Positions 8,050 through 16,077 of a DNA stretch of 64,000 bases are shown one piece after another (position 1 is the stretch's first letter; each line of letters opens with the position of its first letter). The DNA is from Clostridia bacterium. GTDB taxonomy: Bacteria > Bacillota_A > Clostridia > UMGS1883. The stretch covers positions 1-64,000 of the forward strand of contig JAFUJZ010000007.1 in assembly GCA_017467965.1 (NCBI GenBank), written 5' to 3'. The notes beneath the pieces were generated by a model that was not told where the DNA came from, searched no databases, and saw only the letters and a list, made by a program, of their open reading frames with translations. The position numbers were made by a program, and so were the translations under genes.

Positions 8050-9690
8050 TTAGTTGAAGCTTCTTGCCCAGTTTACAAGGGAACCGTGGTGGTTGTTGTC
8101 GTATACTGTTTTTTTCATATAGTCTGTGACGGGACCGTTTTTAGCCATTTTATTGAGGATAGTCTGCTGTAGTTCTTCTACACTCATGTCTTCGTAGTAT
8201 TTGTTAGTGGGAACTTGGATCGACTTTTTAATCTCGACTTTTTTAACCTCGGGTTTTGTCTGGGGTACAATCTCGGGGGCTTTTGCTTTTTCGGCAGACT
8301 CAATGGGCTTCGTTTTTGGGGCGATGATTGGTTTTAGAGGTGTTACCGCTTTTGCAGAACCTGTAAGAATCCAGATTTCGCCGGAGTTTGCCGGGATTGT
8401 TATGTTAAGACTGCCATCTGATTTTGCTTTAGTGCCAAAAAGTGCACCTTGGTATTCGCCTGCCGGTGCAGGGAAGGAGAGGGTAGCATCGTTATCTGAA
8501 TTGTTCACTGCTACAAATATGCTTTCACCGTTTAATGTACGGCTAAATACATACTGCTCGCAGGTGAGCCTAACCTCTTTGTAGTCACCGTAGGAGAGGG
8601 CAGGTGTATTCTGCCTGATTTTGCCCAGAGCAGAAATAAGCTTAACATATTCATTTGTTTTAGCTTTTTCGGAATACTCCTTATATGAAAGGTAAGGACG
8701 GAGGGAATCGTCGGAATGACGTTCCTTTTTGCCGTCTATAGCAAACTCCGAACCGTAATAAACCGAGGGTATACCCGGGAGAGTATACAAAAGAATATGC
8801 ACAGGGTTAAAGTGAGCTTTGTTTTTAATCTTTGTATAAATACGTTCAACATCGTGATTGTCGACAAAGTTATAAAGCTTTAATTTGCTGCCGAACATAT
8901 CATTAAGGCGTTTTACCGTGTGGGCAATTTCAAAAAAGTTGTGGTCGTTATGACCGGAGTAGAGTGCTTTATGGAGCTGATAGTTTGTAACGGAGTGGAG
9001 TGTGCCGTCATTTGCCCAACGGGAATAGTCGCCGTGGATAACCTCGCCCATGAGCCAAAAATCCTCTTTTACTTCGTTTGCAACAGCACGAAGAGCTTGC
9101 ATGTAGTTAAAATCCAACACATCTGCCGCATCGAGACGGATGCCGTCAATGTCAAATTCTTTAACCCAGAAGCGGATGACATCGCAAATATAGTCGCGCA
9201 CATGACTGTTGTGCTGATTTAATTTTGCAAGTAAGTTGTAACCGCCCCAGTTATCGTAAGAAAAACCGTCGTTATATTCATTGTTGCCCCAAAAGTTTAC
9301 GTTACAATACCAATCCTTATAGGGGGAGTTTTCGCGGTTGCTTTTAATATCTTGGAATGCGAAAAAGTCACGTCCTGTGTGGTTGAAAACGCCGTCCAAA
9401 ATAACACGGATGCCTTTTTTGTGACAAATAGAGACAAACTCTGTCAAATCGGCATTATCTCCAAGACGAGAATCCAACTTTTTGTAGTCAGTGGTTTCGT
9501 AACCATGACCCACAGACTCAAAAAGAGGGCCTATATATATTGCATTAAATCCGCTTTCTTTGATATGGTCTATCCAAGGAAAAACATCTCTTAAACGGTG
9601 ATTGGGCTCGGTGTAGGAGTTTTGCTTTTCAGCACCTGTAAGCCCAAGTGGATAAATGTGATAAAATATGGCTTCATCGTACCATGCCAT
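8050..9690 (-). CDS. Cytoplasmic GH13 alpha-amylase-family enzyme with unusual C-terminal tail
   Basis: 546 aa, no signal peptide; it should act on imported maltodextrins. The ATG at 9690 is chosen over an upstream TTG because GGAGG lies 8 nt before it. The GH13 barrel occupies about 1-385: GVFNHTG, nucleophile Asp187 in GIRLDAAD, acid/base Glu216 in MGEVIH, transition-state stabiliser Asp280 in VDNHD. A beta-sandwich domain follows (about 390-445). The last 100 residues are a Pro/Lys/Glu linker then a small helical segment starting near MSVEELQQ and ending LVNWARSFN, which I do not recognise. Debranching or cyclomaltodextrinase-like activity is possible. Single gene, own promoter. Confidence 0.87.
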   Translation of the reverse strand: MAWYDEAIFYHIYPLGLTGAEKQNSYTEPNHRLRDVFPWIDHIKESGFNAIYIGPLFESVGHGYETTDYKKLDSRLGDNADLTEFVSICHKKGIRVILDGVFNHTGRDFFAFQDIKSNRENSPYKDWYCNVNFWGNNEYNDGFSYDNWGGYNLLAKLNQHNSHVRDYICDVIRFWVKEFDIDGIRLDAADVLDFNYMQALRAVANEVKEDFWLMGEVIHGDYSRWANDGTLHSVTNYQLHKALYSGHNDHNFFEIAHTVKRLNDMFGSKLKLYNFVDNHDVERIYTKIKNKAHFNPVHILLYTLPGIPSVYYGSEFAIDGKKERHSDDSLRPYLSYKEYSEKAKTNEYVKLISALGKIRQNTPALSYGDYKEVRLTCEQYVFSRTLNGESIFVAVNNSDNDATLSFPAPAGEYQGALFGTKAKSDGSLNITIPANSGEIWILTGSAKAVTPLKPIIAPKTKPIESAEKAKAPEIVPQTKPEVKKVEIKKSIQVPTNKYYEDMSVEELQQTILNKMAKNGPVTDYMKKTVYDNNHHGSLVNWARSFN

Positions 9691-9724
9691 GTTGTAAACC
9701 TCCAAAAATAAAAAACTTAAACTG

Positions 9725-9753
9725 AGTATAGCACAAAAATGAAAAAATGTCCA
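9725..9753 (-). promoter_or_regulatory. Promoter of the GH13 gene
   Basis: On the minus strand TGGACA (9753-9748), 17-nt spacer, TATACT (9730-9725), 35 nt before the ATG. Confidence 0.65.
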
Positions 9754-9784
9754 TAAAATGAGCGGATGTTTTTGATTTTATATG

Positions 9785-9820
9785 TTGAAAAAAAGGGAAA
9801 TTCGTGTTAAAATATATAAT
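9785..9820 (+). promoter_or_regulatory. Promoter region of the C39/dynamin operon
   Basis: TTGAAA (9785-9790), 17-nt spacer, TAAAAT (9808-9813). A second possible -10, TATAAT, is at 9815-9820. Strong RBS AAGGAGGAG precedes the ATG at 9849. This is the only good promoter seen before the terminator at 18433, so all six genes probably depend on it. Confidence 0.5.
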
Positions 9821-9848
9821 AGGTAGATTTTAACAAGGAGGAGAAAAA

Positions 9849-11585
9849 ATGTTTGATTTTGATAACCTTAATCTTGACCCTAACGCAATAACGGAAGGCA
9901 TTGACACTGACGGTGACGGCATTATCGATGCAGTAAGCGTAGATAACGACGGCGACGGTTTTTTTGAACAGGCATATATGGACACAGATGGTGACGGTAT
10001 TATTGATACGGAATCAATGAGCTATGATACTGACGGTGACGGTCATTACGAAACTATTGAATTGTATACCGACGTAAACGGTGACGGTGTTGCAGATTAC
10101 AGCGGTGTTATGTATGATTATGACGGCGACGGCTATGCGGAAACAAGAATGTCCGAGGGCGATAACGACCTTGACGGCAGAATGGAAACAAGGCTTGAAG
10201 AATATGACTATAACGCGGACGGTATAATTGACGAGACTGTTGTTTCAGTTGACTATGACGGCGACGGTATATACGAAACAAAAACTACTACATATTTTTC
10301 TGATACAAACGGAGACGGCTATGTTGACAGCGTAGAGCAATATGTTGTCAATGATTATAACGGCGACGGCGAAGCTGAAAGTGCTACATATACTCTTGAC
10401 TCTAACGCTGACGGTATTGCAGACAGAGTTGAAACAATGCACTGGGCTGACATGGACGGCGACGGCATGGGTGATACACAGGTATTTTCTGTGGACGAAA
10501 ACGCTGACGGTGTGGTTGACAGCGTGAATACAGTGCAGCATGTTGACCGTGACGGCGACGGAAGAAGAGACTCTTTCTTTTATATATATGACCTTGACGG
10601 CGACGGTACTCCCGATAAAGTTGTGGAAGAGCAGAGCGTTGACCTTGACAGCGACGGCTACGAAGAAAGCGTTATTATAGCTGTGGACGACAATGCAGAC
10701 GGCAAGTATGACAGAGTTGAAACAACAAGCATGCTTGACAGTAACGGCGACGGCGTTGAAGACACACGCGTTGTTATGACAGATGAAAACGCTGACGGTA
10801 CAATCGACAGGATTGAGGAAACAATGTGGGTTGATACAGACGGTGACGGCTATACAGATGCCGAAGTTGTAAGAGTTGATACCGACGGCGATGGTTATTT
10901 TGACGAATACGAAGAAAAGAATATGGATGGAGAAGTTATCGTTGACGATGACGATGAATATGAAGTCGAAATGGAAGAAATTGAAGACGAGGAATATGTT
11001 TTCCCGCCTGCTGACGGTGATTTTGAAAACTATGCCCCCAACGGCAGTGACGAAGGTATAATCGGCGACCCCGATGAAGCTTTGGACGAATGGGAATGGC
11101 AGGGCCCCACAGAAAGATGTGCTCTTTATTCACAGAAATTTGTTATTGATGAATTTACAGGACAGGATATCGACATGGAAGAAATGGCTGATATTGCCGA
11201 AGAAAACGGCTGGTTCAGTGAACAGCACGGTACTCCTATGATTCATATGAATAAGATGCTTAATTATTACGGTGTTGAAAACGAATTTACGTCTAATAAC
11301 ACTGTAGACGATATTGAAGAAGCACTCAGTGAAGGCGGCAGAGTAATTGTTGCTGTTGACTCTGGTGAAATCTGGTACGGCGAAACAGACGCATATTCTC
11401 CCGGCGACGGTGTTGACCATGCTATAGAAGTTATCGGTATTGATAACTCTGACCCCGACAATCCGATGGTTATTTTGAACGATTCCGGTCATCCGGACGG
11501 TCGTGGCATGATGGTGCCTATGGACGTATTCTGCGATGCGTGGGAAGACGGCGGTTGTGTAATGATTGAATGTATAGATAATTGA
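9849..11585 (+). CDS. C39-like cysteine peptidase with about 22 DxDGDG calcium-loop repeats
   Basis: 578 aa, very acidic, no signal peptide or membrane helix. Residues about 18-365 are roughly 22 units of 13-18 residues with the loop D-x-[DN]-x-D-G-x-x-[DE], for example DTDGDGIID and DENADGVVD. These resemble the calcium loops of EF-hands, dockerins and thrombospondin type 3 repeats. An acidic linker follows (about 366-420). Residues 420-578 fit a papain-like C39 (peptidase_C39_2) domain: Cys424 in RCALYSQ, His524 in VDHAIEVIGID, and Asp545 (or Asn544) in LNDSGH, in the right order and spacing. First gene of the operon with three dynamin-like GTPases. I infer a calcium-responsive cytoplasmic protease or peptide-binding module. 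Its substrate is unknown. Confidence 0.8.
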   Translation: MFDFDNLNLDPNAITEGIDTDGDGIIDAVSVDNDGDGFFEQAYMDTDGDGIIDTESMSYDTDGDGHYETIELYTDVNGDGVADYSGVMYDYDGDGYAETRMSEGDNDLDGRMETRLEEYDYNADGIIDETVVSVDYDGDGIYETKTTTYFSDTNGDGYVDSVEQYVVNDYNGDGEAESATYTLDSNADGIADRVETMHWADMDGDGMGDTQVFSVDENADGVVDSVNTVQHVDRDGDGRRDSFFYIYDLDGDGTPDKVVEEQSVDLDSDGYEESVIIAVDDNADGKYDRVETTSMLDSNGDGVEDTRVVMTDENADGTIDRIEETMWVDTDGDGYTDAEVVRVDTDGDGYFDEYEEKNMDGEVIVDDDDEYEVEMEEIEDEEYVFPPADGDFENYAPNGSDEGIIGDPDEALDEWEWQGPTERCALYSQKFVIDEFTGQDIDMEEMADIAEENGWFSEQHGTPMIHMNKMLNYYGVENEFTSNNTVDDIEEALSEGGRVIVAVDSGEIWYGETDAYSPGDGVDHAIEVIGIDNSDPDNPMVILNDSGHPDGRGMMVPMDVFCDAWEDGGCVMIECIDN

Positions 11586-11600
11586 TAAGGAGTGAGGGTA

Positions 11601-12134
11601 ATGAGTAAAAAGATTGATATAAAGAGTCTTATTAATACACTTAAAACAAGCAACTTTTTGTTTGAATGTGCTATGCCCTTGGGTTATACGGCGGGTCTTC
11701 CTGTTTTGCAGATTGTAAATGACCGCTTATGCCTTAAAATTCCGTATCTTAAGTACAAGGTAACAGGAGAAGTAGACAAGACACTTGTGTATCCTATAAG
11801 ATACGTTGTGACAGTGCTTTTGCCCGAAGGCAGAATTGTGGGCTTTGAAGACCTCACAATGAATGACAGATTTAAAAACGTACATTTCTACAATCCTGTA
11901 GGCTTGTTCCGTCATGAAGCCGTAAAGAGTTTTTCCAAGAAGGAATATAACGAAAAGCGTGACGAGCTTATGGGCATGTATGACAAGGTTTCCAATGCTC
12001 TCTTGTACGGTGACGATTACACAGAAGAGGACGACAGAAAGTTCAGTGAACTTTTGAAGATTATGGTAGAACCTTCTATTCTTCCCATTTACAAGGTAAT
12101 TGATCGTGACTTTTATGATAAGTATCTGAATTAA
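11601..12134 (+). CDS. Unknown 177-aa protein of the dynamin operon
   Basis: Not recognised. The ATG at 11601 follows AAGGAG by 8 nt and is preferred to an earlier GTG. The protein is soluble, with no signal peptide. The first half is predicted mostly beta (AGLPVLQIVNDRLCLKIPYLKYKV, YVVTVLLPEGRIVGFEDL) and the second half helical and charged (SFSKKEYNEKRDELMGMYDKV and YTEEDDRKFSELLKIM). It sits 15 nt after the C39 gene and 13 nt before the first GTPase, so it is co-transcribed and may bridge the two or act as an adaptor. Confidence 0.72.
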   Translation: MSKKIDIKSLINTLKTSNFLFECAMPLGYTAGLPVLQIVNDRLCLKIPYLKYKVTGEVDKTLVYPIRYVVTVLLPEGRIVGFEDLTMNDRFKNVHFYNPVGLFRHEAVKSFSKKEYNEKRDELMGMYDKVSNALLYGDDYTEEDDRKFSELLKIMVEPSILPIYKVIDRDFYDKYLN

Positions 12135-12147
12135 CAGAGGTGTAATT

Positions 12148-14046
12148 ATGGCAGAAAAGATAGTAAAAACGGACTTTTTCAAAAATCGTAAAAAGGTATC
12201 TAAACCGTCCGAAAAGCCTGCCGAAACTGTAAAAGTAAATGAGAATAAACCCGGGGCGCACTCTGTGCGCCCTGTAAAACATTCTCTGGAAATTGAAGGC
12301 AAGGTCAGAGATGTGGTTGAAAAGGCAAAGGCTGTTTTGGAAAAAACAGGTCAGAGCACATACGTAAGCGAGATTGAACGTATTGTACAGGATGCAAAAA
12401 GCGAACGCTTTACAGTATCAGTTGTAGGCGAATTCAGTAAGGGCAAGAGCACCTTTGTGAATTCTCTTATGGGAAGAGAAATTTTGCCTGTTGGCGATTT
12501 GCCCACTACTGCAATGCTCACACGCATACGCTACAATGAAGCTGAGATAATGGTGCACTTTGACAAAACCGGCAAAAAGGTAGGCACGTATCCCGTAGGT
12601 GATAAGTCATGGGCGGGGTTAGTTGCTGAAAACTTTGGTGCACCCGACCCTACAGGCACGGTAATAGTGGGTCTTAATGACCCTTGGCTCAAAGATATGG
12701 GTCTTGAAATCAACGATACACCCGGTGCAGGCGACCTTGAGGATGACCGTGCAGCTGTTATCGGTGACGCACTTACACGAAGTGACGGTGCAATAATAAC
12801 AATAAGTGCACTTGCGGCACTTAGTATGAGTGAAAAGCTTTTTATTGAGCAAAGACTTATTGCCAAAAAAACACCTTTCCTTATGCTTATAATCACAAAG
12901 CTTGATCAGGTGCCGTTAAAGCAGCGTAAGTCGGTTGTAGATTTTGTTATAAACCGCTTAAAGCTCTGGAATATGAATATCCCTGTTTTTGTGCCTTATC
13001 AGGTTGAAATGACAGACGATACATACAAAAACATTTTCGGTATGGACAAGGTGAAGAGCTGTATTGAAAAATGGATGCGCGATGAAGAAAGAGTCAGCCT
13101 TACGAATAACTGGATAATTTCAAAAACCGAAACTGTAATTCAAAGAGCAATTGCAACGGTTAACGAAGAGCTTGAAATTGTTTCTTCCGACGAGAAGAAG
13201 CGTGACGAGCTTATTGAAGAGAAAAAGGACAAGCTTAAGAGCGCACACCTTGCATGGGAAGATTTGAGATTACAGCTTTTGGCAAGAAGCAATGAATGCT
13301 ATGACCAGCTGATGACGCGCTTTGGTGAATGTGTAACTACTGCGAAGGAGAGATTGCAGTATGAAGCTTCTCATACAGCAAACCCCGAAAAATGGTGGAG
13401 AGAGGATTATCCCTACCGTGTTAAGGTGGAGCTTAGTAATGCGGCTACAAGCGTTGAAAACACCCTTGGACGTATAATAGGTGAGGACGCACGCTGGTTT
13501 AATGCAAACCTTGAAAAGAATTTTAAAACACAGGTGGCAGTAAAGCGCGAAACAGTTATGGACAAAAATGCGTTTTCGGACGTAAAGCCTGTTTCGGATA
13601 TGAAGTTTGAAAATCTTGACAAAAAGAGAACCGCCGCAAAAATAGGCAGTACGGCACTCAGTATCGGTGGTTCTATTGCCCTTAACTGTCTGGGTCTTGG
13701 CGTTATCGGTGTTGTGGCAACACTGGGTCTTGGTACAGGTTCGTCTCTTATCTCAGAAAATGTTTTTAAGTCAAAGCTTGAAAGTCAGCGAGAAACCCTT
13801 AAATCCGTTGTGGGTAGTCACGTTGAAAAGCTTGCAAATGACAGCATCATAGAGAGCGAAAAGAAGGTAAAGATTATTTATTCGGATATACTCAAAGAAG
13901 CCGAAAAGGCAGAGAAAGCATGGCTTAAAGCACAAGGCGAGGCTATTGAGCGCAGTGTTAAAAAGCCCGATGCAAACACGACAAGCACCTTAAAAGCAAA
14001 CCTTAATGAGCTTGAAAAAATAGCTTATGAATTATTGAAGATTTAA
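12148..14046 (+). CDS. Dynamin-family GTPase 1
   Basis: 632-aa large GTPase. A basic, disordered-looking N-terminus (1-45) precedes a helical region. The GTPase core has G1 GEFSKGKS (94-101), a G2 threonine in the GDLPTTAM region, G3 DTPG (190-193) and G4 TKLD (250-253). A long helical stalk with charged coiled-coil-like segments follows (KKRDELIEEKKDKLK). A glycine-rich hydrophobic stretch lies at about 495-540 (IALNCLGLGVIGVVATLGLG), the sort of membrane-inserting paddle seen in bacterial dynamin-like proteins. Size and layout fit BDLP/DynA-type membrane remodellers rather than small GTPases. First of three GTPases in the operon. Confidence 0.87.
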   Translation: MAEKIVKTDFFKNRKKVSKPSEKPAETVKVNENKPGAHSVRPVKHSLEIEGKVRDVVEKAKAVLEKTGQSTYVSEIERIVQDAKSERFTVSVVGEFSKGKSTFVNSLMGREILPVGDLPTTAMLTRIRYNEAEIMVHFDKTGKKVGTYPVGDKSWAGLVAENFGAPDPTGTVIVGLNDPWLKDMGLEINDTPGAGDLEDDRAAVIGDALTRSDGAIITISALAALSMSEKLFIEQRLIAKKTPFLMLIITKLDQVPLKQRKSVVDFVINRLKLWNMNIPVFVPYQVEMTDDTYKNIFGMDKVKSCIEKWMRDEERVSLTNNWIISKTETVIQRAIATVNEELEIVSSDEKKRDELIEEKKDKLKSAHLAWEDLRLQLLARSNECYDQLMTRFGECVTTAKERLQYEASHTANPEKWWREDYPYRVKVELSNAATSVENTLGRIIGEDARWFNANLEKNFKTQVAVKRETVMDKNAFSDVKPVSDMKFENLDKKRTAAKIGSTALSIGGSIALNCLGLGVIGVVATLGLGTGSSLISENVFKSKLESQRETLKSVVGSHVEKLANDSIIESEKKVKIIYSDILKEAEKAEKAWLKAQGEAIERSVKKPDANTTSTLKANLNELEKIAYELLKI

Positions 14047-14064
14047 TGATAGGCGGAATAAGAA

Positions 14065-16071
14065 ATGAGCACTGTATATAGCGACAAATATGCCTCTTTC
14101 AAAAGGAAACGAAAAGAGTTTGTAGAGCTTGTAGGACAAACTGCCGACATATTGGAAAAGCTTAAAATGGATAAAGCCAAGCAAAACCTTGAAAAAGTCG
14201 GCAGAAAAATTGATAAGGATAATTTCAAAATACAGGTTGTGGGTACTTTTAAAAACGGAAAATCCACGTTTATCAACTCTTTTTTGGGAGAGGAAATTTT
14301 GCCTGCGTATGCCCTGCCGTGTACGGCTGTTATAAACGAGGTGAAATACGCAAGCGAAAAAAAGGCTGTGCTTCATTTTAAAAATCCGCTCCCGAGAAAA
14401 ATGCCTTCTGAAATACCAAAGAAGGCACTCGAGCATATGGATAGGCATATGTATGCCTCTGTCCCTCCGCTCAGGATTGAGTATGACGAAATCGAGGATT
14501 ATGTTGTTATACCCATAGGTAAAGACCCCTCAGAAATGCTTTTAGAAAGTCCATACAGCAAGGTTGAACTATATTGGCCTTTAAAGCTTTTGGAAAACGG
14601 CGTGGAGATTATCGACTCACCCGGTCTTAACGAGCATGCTACAAGAACAAAAGTAACTATGGAATATCTTACCCGTGCGGATGCGATTTTATTTGTCTTA
14701 AATGCACAGGCAATATGTACCCGTGAGGAAATGAACTTTGTGGAGAATAATCTCAAAGCACAGGGATTTGATGAGCCGTATTTTGTGGTGAACAGATTTG
14801 ACCTTGTAAAAAAAGAAGAGGACAGAGTGGGTATGCGACGTTTTGCCAAGGAAAAGCTGTCGCCCTTTACTGATAAGGAAATCTTTTTTGTATCGGCGCG
14901 CAACGCTTTGGACGGCAAAATGGAAAAAGATAATGCACTTCTTGCTAGCTCGGGGATGATGCCATTTGAGGAAAATTTGGCAGAGTATCTGACCGTGCGA
15001 CGTGGTGCGGTAAAGCTTATCAGACCTGCAAAAGAGTTAAGGCGTATAATCGAAGAGGATGCACTGGGAAAAGCCGTTGTAAACCAGAGAAGAATTTTAA
15101 ATGCACCGCTTGAGGAGATTAAAGCTCGCTACGAAAAGGCAAAGCCCAAGCTCGATATGCTCACCATACAGAAAAATCAGTTTGAAACAAAGATGACGCT
15201 CAAGGTTAACAGAATGAAGCCAGAGCTTGAAAGACTGATTGAAAATAACTACAGAACAATCTGTACCCATGTGCCCATATGGCTTGAGGGGTACAAACCG
15301 AAAATAAATGTGGGGATGCTTCCCTCTAAAAATAAAATCAATATGGCAGTAAAGGAAATGAGCGACTTTATCGCAGAAGAGATTGATAAGTATCAGGCTT
15401 TCTGGAATGAAAAAGTACTTGTGCCTTTTATAAGCAGACAGGCAGAGGAGATTTTTGAAGGCGTTGATGAACAGATTTTAGATATTCTTACAGACGTTGA
15501 CAATGTATCAAGCTCGGTGTCGGGCAGAGAAATGGCAGAGGGCGTGAATCGTTCTGCGGTAGAGTATATCAAAGACGGCAGTTTTGATGCACCGCATCTT
15601 TCTATGACAGATAACTTTACCGAAAAACTGGGTAAGAGCTTTGCAATGAATTGTCTTGGTGATGTTCTTATAAAAGCGTTTTCGGCGATTAATCCTTTTG
15701 TTATTCTTACTGCTATAACAAGCAAGCTTTTCGGCGTGCCATTCGGTGACGAATCGGTAGCGGTGAAAAAGATTAAAGAAACACTTGCGGATGAAATAAT
15801 AAGTGGCGTAGATAAAGCGTCAAACGAAACCACCGCAAGAATTGTAAATACATCTGCAAAGAGCTTTGAGGGCGTAATAAGGAATATATCCTCTGCCCTT
15901 GATGCAAAAATAAAAGAATGTGACAGTCAGATTGCCCGCATTATTGAAGATATGGAAAAGGGCAAGGAAAGGATTGCTGATGAAGAAGCGGCAATCTGTA
16001 AGTGCGAGGAAGAACTGAAAAAAATCAGAAACAGACTCGACGTGCTGATTGGGTCACTTATTAAAGGATAG
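14065..16071 (+). CDS. Dynamin-family GTPase 2
   Basis: 668 aa. G1 GTFKNGKS (60-67), G3 DSPG (184-187) and G4 NRFD (243-246). The G3 Ser and the G4 Asn-Arg-Phe-Asp differ from the neighbouring paralogues. Helical stalk with a long coiled-coil segment (about 345-400). A hydrophobic patch near 530-560 (FAMNCLGDVLIKAFSAINPF) may be the membrane paddle. The C-terminal 70 residues are a charged coiled coil (MEKGKERIADEEAAICKCEE). It starts 18 nt after GTPase 1. The low similarity to its neighbours by eye suggests ancient divergence and hetero-oligomer formation, as in other paired bacterial dynamins. That is inference. Confidence 0.86.
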   Translation: MSTVYSDKYASFKRKRKEFVELVGQTADILEKLKMDKAKQNLEKVGRKIDKDNFKIQVVGTFKNGKSTFINSFLGEEILPAYALPCTAVINEVKYASEKKAVLHFKNPLPRKMPSEIPKKALEHMDRHMYASVPPLRIEYDEIEDYVVIPIGKDPSEMLLESPYSKVELYWPLKLLENGVEIIDSPGLNEHATRTKVTMEYLTRADAILFVLNAQAICTREEMNFVENNLKAQGFDEPYFVVNRFDLVKKEEDRVGMRRFAKEKLSPFTDKEIFFVSARNALDGKMEKDNALLASSGMMPFEENLAEYLTVRRGAVKLIRPAKELRRIIEEDALGKAVVNQRRILNAPLEEIKARYEKAKPKLDMLTIQKNQFETKMTLKVNRMKPELERLIENNYRTICTHVPIWLEGYKPKINVGMLPSKNKINMAVKEMSDFIAEEIDKYQAFWNEKVLVPFISRQAEEIFEGVDEQILDILTDVDNVSSSVSGREMAEGVNRSAVEYIKDGSFDAPHLSMTDNFTEKLGKSFAMNCLGDVLIKAFSAINPFVILTAITSKLFGVPFGDESVAVKKIKETLADEIISGVDKASNETTARIVNTSAKSFEGVIRNISSALDAKIKECDSQIARIIEDMEKGKERIADEEAAICKCEEELKKIRNRLDVLIGSLIKG

Positions 16072-16077
16072 GTTTTT

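Noticed and set aside
9895..10930. Regularly repeated GACGGCGACGG-like sequence that could look like a CRISPR or satellite
   Set aside because: It is in frame and encodes the DxDGDG protein repeats. Units vary in length and codons, and there are no spacers.
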